Origin: Purpureocillium takamizusanense
Taxonomy: Eukaryota; Ascomycota; Sordariomycetes; Hypocreales; Ophiocordycipitaceae
Direction of reading: 5' to 3'
Assembly: GCF_022605165.1 (NCBI RefSeq)
Contig: NC_063071.1
Span: 2,976,001 to 3,040,000, forward strand
DNA: 64,000 bases
Shown: positions 49,338-59,874 of the stretch, one piece after another
Position numbering within the stretch: the stretch's first letter is position 1
Layout of the letters: each line of letters starts with the position of its first letter
The notes under the pieces: model-generated
What the model saw: the letters and a program-made list of their open reading frames with translations, nothing else
Databases searched by the model: none
Told to the model about the DNA's origin: nothing
Position numbers and translations under genes: made by a program

Positions 49338-51403
49338 ATGGGAGGTTCACAAGACTCCTCGCGTCCAGACCATGGGGAGCTTCAGCCCCGTCTCTCGACA
49401 CTTTCGACGGTGGCAATGGCATTTGCCATTCTGAAGTAGGTAGCTGCTGTGTCATATGTAACGAGAAATACTCACGGCTTGAAGCACCTGGATTGCTCTT
49501 GCGGGTTCCATCGGACTTATACTGCCATCGGGAAGCTCTGTTGCCATGTTATATGGCTTCTTGTTTTGTGTTGTATGCTGCGTCTGCGTTGCCGCGAGCC
49601 TCGGCGAACTTGGCGCTATCTGGCCGACCGCAGGCGGACAGTATCATTTCGTCTTTGCGCTCTGTACCGAGAGGTGGAGGAAACCAGCGGTAAGATTCCC
49701 CAAGTAAAAACAAGATTGTCGAGTGTCTAGCTAATAAAACGGACCCTGCTTTGTCAACAATGGCAGAGCTTTTTCGTCGGTTGGACAAACATCGCCGGCT
49801 GGCTGATCGTCGTAACCGTACAGGCCTATTTCGGCGGTGCGCTCCCGATATCTGCACCGGAATGGCACGCCCGACGCTAATAACGTACTCTAGCCCTCTT
49901 CATATCCGCAGGCGCGGTCGTTGCGTCAAGCGATGCGTACGAAGTAACGCCAGCGAGAACCTATGGCATCTTTCTCGCCATCCTTACTTTGACAACTGCT
50001 GTGAACATTTGGGGCAACAGAATCCTAGGAAAGTGGAACGACTGCGCCTGTAAGTTCGAGGAATGACTGGAAACAGATATTGGGTACTGACATGCACACA
50101 AAGTATATTGGTCTGTTTTTGGCGTCCTTGTTCTCAGCATTGTTCTTCTAGCCAAGGCGGACAAAACCGATGCCAAGTTCGTGTTTACCAACTTCCAAAA
50201 CGAAGTTGGATGGCCCAATGGCGTTGCGTGGATCCTCGGGCTACTGCAGTCGAGCCTTTCTCTGGTCGGCTTTGATGTGGTGCTGCACGTGGCCGAAGAG
50301 ATGCCAGATCCTGCACGCGACGTTCCACGAGCCATGATATATGCCGTTCTCGTTGGTGGCGCAACGTTAGTTCGACCCCGTTCATGCTTGAGGTCGTGCT
50401 ATCTGCTCACCGTCGCAGGGGATTTGCTTTTATACTCGTCATATTGTTCTGCCTAACTGACCCGACAACCATCCTCGCGTCCTCGACAGGGATGCCCGTC
50501 ATTGAGATGGTCCTTCAAGCCACCAAGAGCCGGGCGGCTGCGACGATTCTTAGTTTCATGCTAAGTGTTTGCTTTGTGAACGGATGCAATGCCAGCATCA
50601 CCAGTGCAAGCAGACTGCTTTTTGCCATGGCTCGTGACCGCGGCATCGTGTTTCACAAGTTCTTTTCTCACATCGCGCCGGGCCTCAACGTTCCTGTCCG
50701 CACGATAATGCTCTGCTACGGCTTCAATGTGTGTTTTGGACTCTTATATCTGGGTCCATCGGTGGCGTTTAGTGCCTACGTCGCGTCGTTGACGATATTC
50801 CTCGGCATATCGTATGCGTTCCCCATCATTACGCTGATGATCCGCGGTCGTGACATACTACACCAGCACCGGATCGCACATAAATCTGGACTGCAGATGA
50901 GCAAGACGCTGGGCCTCGTTGTCAACACCGTTGCTGTTGTATATCTGGTGGTAACTTCTATTGTAAGTCCCTTCCTCCATGCCTGGGACTGTCCACGCTG
51001 ACAATTCGAAAAGTTTTATTGCTTTCCTACTGCTCTGCCTGTAACCGTGAGCAGCATGAGTAAATACCCCCTTTGCAACGTATTAAAGAGTCAGACCTAA
51101 CAGATGGCCCTGGCCACAGATTATGTATCCGTTGTCTTAGGTGCTTTTGGTGTACTGGTCACCCTATACTGGCTGCTGTGCGGGAAGTCTTTTCAGGGTC
51201 CGGTATGCATCACCCTGCAGCACTCTAACTACCTCCAAACTCGAAGGCTGCCTTGGAGTCTGCATATTGTTGCTAACAAACAGTAGTCATTTGACATGAT
51301 ATCGGGTTTTGACCCCAGGCAAATGGATGGACAGCCGCAACCGACCCCGTGCCTGCAGGGAGATGACGTCTCTGAAAAGGCCACAGCCACCATGCAGGGA
51401 TAA
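49338..51403 (+). CDS. APC-superfamily amino acid/amine permease (GABA/choline permease type)
   Basis: Nine exons (49338-49435, 49485-49689, 49767-49836, 49894-50049, 50104-50365, 50419-50962, 51014-51046, 51104-51202, 51287-51403) give 426 residues, somewhat shorter than the usual roughly 500. The short N-terminus leads to LSTVAMAFAILNTWIALAGS. Typical blocks follow: GAIWPTAGGQYHF, FFVGWTNIAGWLIVV, GFDVVLHVAEEMPDP (the consensus VVHMAEE loop), SRLLFAMARDRGIVF and FYCFPTALPVT. These are marks of the fungal GABA/choline permease branch. It should import an amine or amino acid across the plasma membrane. Facing the amine oxidase across a shared promoter, it may supply that enzyme's substrate. 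The last three exons are small and were fixed by phase. The final acceptor CAGTAG|TCA was chosen because the earlier AG would give an immediate stop. Confidence 0.82.
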
Positions 51404-51739
51404 GTCGCGAGATGGGGTCTCAGCCCCTGGCTATTTAGAGGTTTACTGTAGAAATTCGCCACGGAATGTTTAAAGCGGCTTTATACTTGGTAATCCCTGT
51501 CCTATACCTGCGGAGCTTGTGAGGATTGCCTACATTCTGGAGTGGTGTTCGTCAAATGTGGGGAACGCTACATCCTTGCTGGTACCCTTTCCTTCCAACG
51601 ACTCGGCTACTGAAGTCATGGCTACGAGCACAAGCATCGGAAACATGTGTCCCAACGGGAATGAATAGAACAAGGTATCTACTCAGGTCCTCAATGACGA
51701 TGAGGTCTGACGAAGACGAAAGCTCTGAAGGTTCACTAA
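51404..51739. other. Short intergenic region between convergent genes
   Basis: It contains only the 3' ends of the permease and the hydroxylase-like gene; nothing else is seen. Confidence 0.5.
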
Positions 51740-52804
51740 CTATAGAAGTGGAACATGCGCCTCATTGACGTAGTCGATATTGGTGTTGATCGACTCAATT
51801 CGCTCGCAACAAGTCCCGAAGATTCGATCCCAAAGACGAGTTTGCTTGCCGTAGTTGTAGGTTTTTCTCCATCCCTTGCGATGATGCAGGTCGTGGTCTT
51901 CGATAACGAGCTCGACGTTGAACATGTTAAGAAGCCAGTGCAGTGTCGAGGGTGGGCTGAGAAGAACACGAATGCCGCTATGCCCCCAGACCTCCGTATA
52001 TGCAACGTATTGGTGGCATACCCACCATTCATAGAATCCCAGCGGCAATCCGAAGGCGCGAAGCGTGATGTATGTCATGAGGGGGACCGCTACCATATCG
52101 AAGAACTCCTGCTCATGATCGGCATAGGCGGTGAGAAGGGGGTTTGGGTGCTTTGTAAGGTGATGGGTGCGGTGAAACTTCCAGAGATACCCCACGTCAT
52201 GCATGGCGCGGTGGTACCAGTAGAACCAAAAGTCGAGAACGACAGCGTAGAGGCCTGTTTCCAACTGGAGCCACATCCACCATTTCCAAGATGTCAAGAC
52301 AGCCATCGGAGGCTGACTCGGTTCGTAAGAGAGGTATATCGCCAGGGCAATGCGAGAGCCGGTAGTCTTGAGGAGGGACAACGCCACCTTGGCCACGCCA
52401 ACGTCTGGGACCCCATCGCGCTCATGAACGTCTCCATCAAGAAACCCGTACCTGTGGCCCAGTCGCCGAAGAATGTGGACTTCATGGATAATAGTTAAGT
52501 TAAAGGCCATGAAATACAGCATGAAGACGGCGACCCGCCCCATGGCGTTGTAGCCGGTATAGGAGAGCCAGGCCTGGTGGAGAAGAAGAGGAACAAGAGA
52601 GAAGACAATGACCCAAAGGTGCTGTGACCACTGGGGAAGGACAGGTACCTTGTCGGATTTTGCGTGAACTGGGACTGGCTTGTCGAGGTCGACATGGTAT
52701 GTGTTGAGCAGCTCGAGCAGCCAGTGGTAGGGCGTCCACTCTGTCCTGTCGCCTTGACGCCAGGTGGACTTCATTGAGTCCCTTGGGTTCGGTTGCGCAC
52801 CCAT
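51740..52804 (-). CDS. Fatty acid hydroxylase / sterol desaturase-family membrane enzyme
   Basis: A single exon encodes 354 residues. The three histidine boxes that bind the di-iron centre are present in order: HRAMHD (HxxxH), HRTHH (HxxHH) and HDLHH (HxxHH). Several hydrophobic segments precede and separate them (HLWVIVFSLVPLLLHQAWL; VAFMLYF-like segment; MAVPLMTYITLRAF-like segment). The family includes sterol C4-methyl oxidase, C5-desaturase and fatty-acid or sphingolipid hydroxylases. The enzyme should be in the ER and use oxygen with cytochrome b5. The substrate is not evident. It is the first of three neighbouring intronless oxidoreductase genes (with the SDR and the Baeyer-Villiger-type enzyme), which suggests a shared lipid or terpenoid/steroid substrate. 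Confidence 0.88.
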   Translation of the reverse strand: MGAQPNPRDSMKSTWRQGDRTEWTPYHWLLELLNTYHVDLDKPVPVHAKSDKVPVLPQWSQHLWVIVFSLVPLLLHQAWLSYTGYNAMGRVAVFMLYFMAFNLTIIHEVHILRRLGHRYGFLDGDVHERDGVPDVGVAKVALSLLKTTGSRIALAIYLSYEPSQPPMAVLTSWKWWMWLQLETGLYAVVLDFWFYWYHRAMHDVGYLWKFHRTHHLTKHPNPLLTAYADHEQEFFDMVAVPLMTYITLRAFGLPLGFYEWWVCHQYVAYTEVWGHSGIRVLLSPPSTLHWLLNMFNVELVIEDHDLHHRKGWRKTYNYGKQTRLWDRIFGTCCERIESINTNIDYVNEAHVPLL

Positions 52805-53811
52805 GATAGACGAATGCTCTTTTTGTCAAGGTGTACGCCTGTGGTGTGTGAAGTTGCAACGCCAGGAGTAGCCCAAGAGGCAACAACGAGGATGGGGTAT
52901 TGATGAATCTGAGGGAGGAGGGAAGGATTCGAGACAGCCCAGTTATGCACGCTGTGCGTGCTGCCCACTTTAAGTATCCTGCCGAGAGAGTATCGCCTCG
53001 TCAAACAGGCTTCGACGTTGCACACGGAGCGTTTAAGAAATGGACGCACCGATACGCCGCTATTACCAGCTAAATGGACGAGCCAAGACCAAACGCCCGC
53101 GCCCGCCGCGTAGCCCTTTGTGGTGGGAGGCCGCATGACGACGGTATCCCAAATCGAGTCCCCTCCCAGCCCAGAGGTTGCGTGCGTTTCGACATGTGTT
53201 GTTACATTGGCGCGCGGACGGAGCAGTTCCCCCGACGCGCCGTTGCGGTTTAGCGGCATCGTGCTGCCAGCCAGTCGGCACATGAATGACGCTCCAGCGG
53301 GGGGGTAGTTATGTGGATTCAATGTTGTGGAACAAGAGGGAAGGAGGCGGGCGGACCCCAACCTCGAGTCCCATTTCGGGCCATTCCCCACGATTCCTTA
53401 CCCGCTCGTGCCCTTGTCTGGACGCTGGAGCTTGCCCGGGGGGCCAAGCGTTGCCTCTCACGTGCTTGGCCAGGACTGAGGGCTATCCAAAGACGGCGAA
53501 GCTTGCTTTGCACTTTGTCCGAGAACGGCACAGAGTGTTGTGCCGCGTGGCGGCGGGCGGATGGGGGCCCCTGGACCCCAGAATGACGGAGGCTGGCCGA
53601 GGCAGGCCGTGCAACGCCGGGCGACGAGCTGGACGTTTTCACGACAGGGACTCAGAGTAGTAGCTACCTATATAGGTTGCGTGCGCGCCTCGTCGGGCGT
53701 GTCAAGGAATGTCCCGTTTTCTGCGCCAAGGCTCGTCAAATTCTGTGTCCGTCTACCTTGTTCCGTGGCTTGTTATCCATCTTTCACGTCCGCACCGCCC
53801 GCGTCGCCGCC
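52805..53811. other. Intergenic region between the divergent hydroxylase-like and SDR genes
   Basis: It is about 1 kb, GC-rich, and is probably a bidirectional promoter region for the two genes that face away from it. No gene is recognised; overlapping frames on both strands are chance-like. Confidence 0.5.
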
Positions 53812-54888
53812 ATGTCTTCTTCTGTCATCGCAGCCCTCCAGTCCGGCCCAGTTCAGGCCCTGCACTACCTACGACGCGCCCTCCTGTCTCCGGTCCTGTC
53901 CGGTTCGCTTCTCCTTGCGCTGCTTGCTGCTCCAGAGGAGCTCCGCCACGCCGCGTTGAAGCGCCTCTCGCTCCCTACAAACTATGACCTCACCGTGGCC
54001 AAGACGGTCCTGCAGGTCCTCCTGGGCCTGGGGATCGCGCGGACCGTCAACCTCGCCCTCAGCGCCATGGCGGCCAACTCGTGGCGCGTGACGGCGGCGT
54101 CTGGCTGGGACTGGCCCAAGGAGATTGCCGTTGTCACGGGCGGATGCAGCGGCATCGGGCACGGCATCGTCGAACGGCTGGTCCGCCGTCAAGTCAAGGT
54201 TGCCATTCTAGACATCCAGGAGCTCCCAAAGACTTTGCAGGGGCATCCCTTGGTTCGGTACTACAAGTGCGACATCACGTCTCCCGACTCGGTGGCCAAG
54301 GCCGCCGATGCCATCCGAAAAGAGCTGGGACACCCGACGATTCTCATCAACAACGCGGGCATCACCAAGCCGATGCCCATTCTCAAGATGCCACAGGAGT
54401 TCCTGCTGAAAATCTTCGGCGTCAATTGCATGTCCCACTGGACCACGGTGCAGCAGTTTCTCCCGCGCATGATCCAGGTCAACAAGGGCCACGTTGTCAC
54501 CGTCGCCAGCCTGGCCTCGTTCATTGCTCTGGCCAATGCCGCCGACTACTCCGCCACCAAGGCTGCTGCGCTGGCATTCCACGAGTCCCTCGCTTGCGAG
54601 CTCAAGCATTTTTACAAGGCCGACAGCGTTTTGACCACTGTGGTCCACCCGAATTTCGTGCGGACGCCGCTTATCAAGGACTTTGATGACCGCTTGGAAG
54701 GAGAGGGCCTTCGGCTGTTGACGAGCGATCATGTGGCCGACACGATTGTCAACCAGGTCTTTAGCAGAAGAGGCGCGCAGTTGATCATACCCGATACCCA
54801 GGCTGTTGTTTCTGGCCTGAGGGGATGGCCAACGTGGCTGCAGGTAGTGATTCGAAACACGATTGGCAAGAGTGCGACAAAGATGTAA
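53812..54888 (+). CDS. Membrane-anchored short-chain dehydrogenase/reductase
   Basis: A single exon encodes 358 residues. An N-terminal region of about 100 residues with hydrophobic segments (VLSGSLLLALLAA; VLQVLLGLGIARTV) acts as membrane anchor. The Rossmann part has the cofactor loop VTGGCSGIG (residues 108-116), an Asp at the end of strand 2 (VAILDI) that favours NAD, NNAG at 180-183, and the catalytic pair Tyr246-Lys250 in YSATK. This is the architecture of the retinol dehydrogenase/17-beta-hydroxysteroid dehydrogenase-like (DHRS, RDH10) group, which oxidises or reduces lipid alcohols and ketones at the ER or lipid droplets. The upstream in-frame ATG at 53677 lies in sequence typical of a leader, so 53812 (gccgccATG) was chosen. 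Its neighbours are a sterol desaturase-like enzyme and a Baeyer-Villiger-type monooxygenase. Confidence 0.9.
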   Translation: MSSSVIAALQSGPVQALHYLRRALLSPVLSGSLLLALLAAPEELRHAALKRLSLPTNYDLTVAKTVLQVLLGLGIARTVNLALSAMAANSWRVTAASGWDWPKEIAVVTGGCSGIGHGIVERLVRRQVKVAILDIQELPKTLQGHPLVRYYKCDITSPDSVAKAADAIRKELGHPTILINNAGITKPMPILKMPQEFLLKIFGVNCMSHWTTVQQFLPRMIQVNKGHVVTVASLASFIALANAADYSATKAAALAFHESLACELKHFYKADSVLTTVVHPNFVRTPLIKDFDDRLEGEGLRLLTSDHVADTIVNQVFSRRGAQLIIPDTQAVVSGLRGWPTWLQVVIRNTIGKSATKM

Positions 54889-55791
54889 TGGGAGGGGCAA
54901 GAGGTTCAATTGCGAGGCCGTGGAGATGGTGGCCTTTGGTTAGGAAGCCACGCGCCCGGGGATGGATGTTGACACCAAGTCCTATGAGGCGTAAGGCTGA
55001 TGAATATAATTTGCTCTTATCAGATGAAACATCTGCCTCGGTACACCTCGAAGGTTAAAGGCCTTTGTATGTTTTGACACTTTCCAAAGTCCTAGCTGGT
55101 GTAGCTATCGCAACGCCAAGCTTTACCAGGGTCGAAGGCGTGGTGGCTAGCTCGTTGAACGAACGCCTGCCTGGTGCCATCTCGCCACCCCTCGTGATCA
55201 ACGTCATTGTAGGGCGGTCCTGAACCCCTCCCGCCGTAATAGCTGCAACACGTTCCCCGAACGGCCAGTGCGCCTGGACCGCTGGTAGCTCGATTGATCG
55301 CGGAGCCACGCAATACTTACGTAGTCAGTACGCAACCAAAATTCCGGCTCCGAGGCTACGTCCCCCACCGCACGTGCACTCTGATCATTTTTACTTCAAC
55401 AAGACCCTTCACCAAGCCCCTGCTGAAGGCCCTCCCCCATCCCCGGAAGATGCCACTACTACCAAGACGGGCCAGGCTTGCGACAAGAATGGGGCCGGGC
55501 TGCTCCAATATCTCCCCTGAGCCGTGACCCACACGGCCCCGGTAGGCGGGATGCACCGAAGCCCCGTCCCTCCGGCCTCAGTCGTGAAACGCGTCGGCAC
55601 CACCACGGGCAGCACATGTGCCGAGTGTCAAAATACAAATGAATACAAAACTCCAAGGCTCCTGGCGCACCGTACGTGACCCTAGCTCGTCCATCGTGTA
55701 GCGCATGCCAACTCGACCATCTACGGGTCCTAGCCGTCGTCCACAACCACCACGGCCGTGCTGGCGAGAATTTGTTGACAACAAGACAATC
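54889..55791. other. Intergenic region, no gene recognised
   Basis: This stretch lies between the SDR and monooxygenase genes, both on the plus strand. A long minus-strand frame across 55.46-56.43 kb is a shadow of the monooxygenase gene. Confidence 0.5.
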
Positions 55792-57270
55792 ATGGGCAAG
55801 AGTGCGAGTAGCCAGTCTCCTCAAGATGTCGACTTTGAGGTCATCATAGTTGGCGCTGGGATATCTGGCATCAATGCGGCCTACCGCGTGAAGCAGCAAG
55901 CACCCCCGGGCACCAGACTCACCATCCTTGAGGGCCGAGACAGCATCGGTGGCACGTGGGACCTCTTCCGTTACCCTGGCATCAGGTCCGACTCGGACAT
56001 CTTCACATTCGGCTTCTCCTGGAACCCATGGCCGCATCAAACAACTCTGGGCCTGGGTGCAGAGATTAAAGAATACCTGATCCAGTCCGCTAAAGTCGCC
56101 GGGGTCGATGAGCAAATCAGATACCAACACAAGGTCACAACAGCCAGCTGGGTCTCGGGCCAAAACTATTGGGAGGTTTCTGTGAGCGCGAAGAATAGCG
56201 AAAAGCCCAAGCTCTTTCGCACGCGATTTCTCGTCTTCGGCACCGGGTATTACGACTACGACCAGCCCCTGGAGGCAGTCATCCCGGGCATCAAAGACTT
56301 CAAGGGAAAGGTCATCCATCCCCAATTTTGGCCCAAGGACTATGACTACACCAACAAAGAAATGGTCGTCATAGGCAGTGGAGCGACTGCTGTGACCATC
56401 GTACCGTCCGTGGCGGACAAGGTTAAACACGTCACCATGTTGCAGAGAAGCCCGACATACATATTTCCATTGCCGCAGTACCCAAAGCTCACGTCCTTCA
56501 TGTTCGCTTTGATGCCTTCTCGCATGGCCCAGCTGGCGAACCGATTGCTGTGGATTATCCAGGGTTATCTCATGATTGCTGCCTGCAGGACCTTTCCCGG
56601 GCTGGTTAGGAGAGTTATCCGGGCCATCAACAAAAAGCTACTTCCGCCCAACATTCCTTGCGACCCTCACTTCACCCCACGATATAAGCCTTGGGAACAG
56701 CGAGTTTGTGCTTCTTTGGACGGCGACTTCTTCGCAGCCTTGCGCTCAGGCAAGGCAAGCGTCGCTACTGACACGATTGTAACCGTTACGGAAGACACGA
56801 TCGAGCTGAACTCGGGAGCTGTCATTCGCCCCGACGTCATAGTCACGGCTACGGGTCTCAAGCTCAAGTTTGGCGGCGGTGTTCAATTCTCCGTGGATGG
56901 AAAGCCGCTGGACCCTACAAAGGGGTTCATGTGGAAGTCCTCCATGATCCAGGATCTCCCCAACGTTGTATTCTGCGTCGGGTACCAAGATGCCTCCTGG
57001 ACGCTAGGGGCCGACTGTGCCGCGCAGCTTCTAACGCGTCTCATGTGGGAGCTGCGAAGTAGCAACGCAACTGTGGCCATGCCGCATCTTGAGAAGCCGG
57101 AGGAAATGGAGGTCAAACCCTTAATGAGCCTGTCAGCGACGTACCTAAAGAACATCAATAAGGCCCTTCCCAAAGCCGGGACGGGGTCGTGGAGGCCGAG
57201 GACTCACTACACGGCAGACTTGTATGCAGCAAAATGGGGTGATATTAGATCTGGACTTCTCATCAAGTAG
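55792..57270 (+). CDS. FAD-dependent Baeyer-Villiger-type monooxygenase
   Basis: A single exon encodes 492 residues. Two nucleotide-binding motifs are present: VGAGISG for FAD (residues 20-26) and IGSGATA for NADPH (194-200). Between them lies FKGKVIHPQFWP (170-181), which matches the Baeyer-Villiger signature FxGxxxHxxxWP. GGTWDLFRYPGIRSDSD also fits the type I BVMO family (EthA/cyclohexanone monooxygenase-like). It inserts oxygen into ketones to give esters or lactones, or oxidises S or N atoms, using NADPH and oxygen. The ATG at 55792 (atcATGg) was preferred over 55705, which adds Pro/Arg-rich residues unlike the family. It lies next to an SDR that could supply ketones. Confidence 0.92.
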   Translation: MGKSASSQSPQDVDFEVIIVGAGISGINAAYRVKQQAPPGTRLTILEGRDSIGGTWDLFRYPGIRSDSDIFTFGFSWNPWPHQTTLGLGAEIKEYLIQSAKVAGVDEQIRYQHKVTTASWVSGQNYWEVSVSAKNSEKPKLFRTRFLVFGTGYYDYDQPLEAVIPGIKDFKGKVIHPQFWPKDYDYTNKEMVVIGSGATAVTIVPSVADKVKHVTMLQRSPTYIFPLPQYPKLTSFMFALMPSRMAQLANRLLWIIQGYLMIAACRTFPGLVRRVIRAINKKLLPPNIPCDPHFTPRYKPWEQRVCASLDGDFFAALRSGKASVATDTIVTVTEDTIELNSGAVIRPDVIVTATGLKLKFGGGVQFSVDGKPLDPTKGFMWKSSMIQDLPNVVFCVGYQDASWTLGADCAAQLLTRLMWELRSSNATVAMPHLEKPEEMEVKPLMSLSATYLKNINKALPKAGTGSWRPRTHYTADLYAAKWGDIRSGLLIK

Positions 57271-58754
57271 ACCTGTACAATAGATGACCAAGACTTTTCT
57301 TCGAACTTTGTATCCGCCTGCGCGTGTTCTGCTCTTTGGAATTGGGCTAAGACGAAGCATGCAGGTATCATAGCATGTCTTATACGGTATGTACTCAGCG
57401 ATACTTGGTGGATTGGTGCCAATGGTTCAAGCCGTGGGCATGTATTGGCAATGTGTGCATCTGATCAAATCGACCCTGCTGGAACTTGACCATGTCTAAT
57501 TTAGCGGAGTTTGCCAATTGAGAGTTTGCCAATGAGAGGCCGGTCATCAGCGCTGACCAGCGTCAGGGAGTTAGTTCCGTCACCAAGGCTTGCTTTCGAG
57601 CTTAGTGAGGAAGTAGGCGGCCTGAAGTCCATGGAACCCTCACCGCACAGTCTCCCGCCCTCAGGACTGGCATCCACACAGCTGTCGGCTACGTGAGACA
57701 AAAACGAGGCGCGAAGGTTGGACTTCCATCCGACCGATGCATGCCATGGTGTGAATTATGACTTGAGAAAATTAATCGCAGTCTGCGGAGGCTACATACG
57801 AAATGGCACTGTGGTGGCCTGCCAGGCCCCACGGCGGATGATCCCGTCGATATGATGCTGCCGGCATGCAGCTTTATCAGTAGTGGCTCATGCAGAGTAA
57901 CCGTCCTGCCGAGCGACTCTAAATCCAAATGGGGCACTATAATGGCGTCCCGTCGCGAACGGGTTCTCTAAATAACCCCTCAGCGGTGATAAGTGCGTCT
58001 ACGGGGCTAGCTAAATAATGGTGCTTGTGAATCTGTGTGTGAGCTCTGCGATGTGGGTGTGGCACGGAAAAGGAGGCGGGCTGCATTTTGTAAGACGGGC
58101 AGAAATTACCCCGCCGACTCAGTCCAGCAGGTCCAGGTTGCCGTCCAGCTCGCCATGAGAGGTCTTTTCGTCGCGCGTGCGAAGGAGCCAGTGTGTTGTG
58201 CGTGGGCGCCTAGTGTTTGATCCGCCATTGTCTGCCGGCTTGTTGGGGTGGATCGTAGATTGAAGATGCGTGCCTATCTTCGTCCCAGAAATTGTCCCGA
58301 GCATTTGATCAGGCCAACAAGCGGCTCACGAGTTGGAGGCGGAAAGCCAAGCAAGCACCAGCGCTAACTACTCACCTTGCAAGGGTGTTGATGAGCCGTT
58401 TTGTGGTGGCTGTGTCAACCATATTTGATTGCTTGCATCGACAACAGCCCACCACAGGGCTGACCCCGAGGCGTCCTCGCGTCTGTCCGGGAGGCCGCAT
58501 TGATATCAACACGGCGCCCACGATGGACACCACCCACCATCAGCCGCGACGGAGTGGTCAGGCGCGAATCCATCTTCTGCGGGCGGCCCCCCCTGGCCTG
58601 GCGGGGCTAGGGCTGAGAGTTAAATCACAACGCCCGGGCGCTTCAAACATCTTTATAACGGGCGGCGACCCCCCAGAGGCTGTTTGAAGTTGAAGCTGGG
58701 GTGGACGACGCTTCGAACCTCCAGTGTTGCAGTTTCTGCTACGCCGCCGTCACC
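57271..58754. other. Intergenic region, no gene recognised
   Basis: About 1.5 kb between the monooxygenase gene and the AIM24-family gene. I see no domain-bearing frame or RNA gene in it. Confidence 0.45.
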
Positions 58755-59692
58755 ATGTCTTACCAGCAGCAGCCCGGATACGCGCCTCAACAGCCGCAGC
58801 AGCAGCAGCAGGTCCATCACCAGCAACAGCAACACTATCCGCCTCCTCCGACGCACGCCCTCCAGCAGCAGCAGCCCCCGCAACAGACACAACAGCAGTA
58901 TGCCAACGTTGTTGCCCAACCAGGGGCACAGCATCTACAGCACCAGCAGGGCCCCGCGCCCACCGACAGCGGCGCCTTCCATGGTGGAACCTACAACATC
59001 ACCCACCGCGACACCAATGCGGTGCTCGGTGTAAACCTGCAGCCCGGCGCCGTCGTGCGCGCCAAGCCTGGCGCAATGATCCACATGGCGGGCAGTATCC
59101 AGTTGACTGGCAAAGTCAAGTTCTCGATGAAGAAGCTCCTCACCGGCAGCGACATGGCCGAGTCGACATATGCCGGGCCCGGCCGACTCGCGTTGGGCCC
59201 TACCCTGTTTGGCGACATCATTACGCTGCATCTCGATGGGCGACAGTCCTGGACCATTGGCAAGGACGCGTTCCTGGCCTGTACCCCCGATGTCAGCAAG
59301 GAGGCCAAGGCTCAGGGCTTCAGCAAAGCTTTGTTCTCCGGGGAGGACCTGTTTGTCTACCGTGTTGCGGGTCAGGGAATCATCTGGCTCACGAGCTTCG
59401 GCGCCGTAGACCGACTTGATGTAGGTGAACCCTTTGCGCGCCCGCGTTGTCTCTGTGCTTACTCTCAGGACAGCTCCAGCCTGGTGAGCAACACATCGTC
59501 GACAACGGCCATCTTGTCGCATGGAGTTGCGACTATAAAATCGAAAGGGCCGGCGGCGGAACCATGGGCAGCCTCAAGACAGGCGAGGGTCTCGTGTGTC
59601 GCTTCACGGGCCCTGGGGCCGTCTACGTGCAGACGCGGAATAGGGACGAGTTCCAGGCGTTTATCCGCGCGAGTGCCGGTGGCGCCTCCTGA
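58755..59692 (+). CDS. AIM24-family (TIGR00266/DUF124) protein with Gln-rich N-terminus
   Basis: Two exons (58755-59420, 59474-59692) and a 53-base intron give 294 residues. The first 70 or so residues are Gln/Pro/His-rich and disordered. The rest is the AIM24 beta-barrel domain: LGVNLQPGAVVRAKPGAMIHM, STYAGPGRLALGPTLFGDI, GIIWLTSFGAVDRLDLQPGE and HLVAWSCDYKIERAGG. In yeast, AIM24 is a mitochondrial inner-membrane protein that supports MICOS. This protein has no obvious presequence, so it may belong to the cytosolic branch of the family; its function is unknown. The start at 58755 (caccATGtc) fits well. The splice acceptor is the second AG (GACAG), set by phase. Long CAG/CAA runs make the N-terminus prone to length variation. 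Confidence 0.88.
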
Positions 59693-59874
59693 GGCATACG
59701 ATTGGAGTGTCTGGCAACAAGTTGTTCATGTTGGCAATGGTGTCGGTGGGAGAAGAGACACCGTCATGGATGGCTTTTGGGGCTCGACAGCACCGTCAGG
59801 CTATGTGCATGTTGACCCGACCCGGTCTCAGAGAACGGTTTGCTACCTCGAGTACATTGCTTCGCCGCCATTCT

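Noticed and set aside
55459..56430. A 323-residue minus-strand open frame
   Set aside because: It is the antisense shadow of the Baeyer-Villiger-type monooxygenase gene and has no family features.
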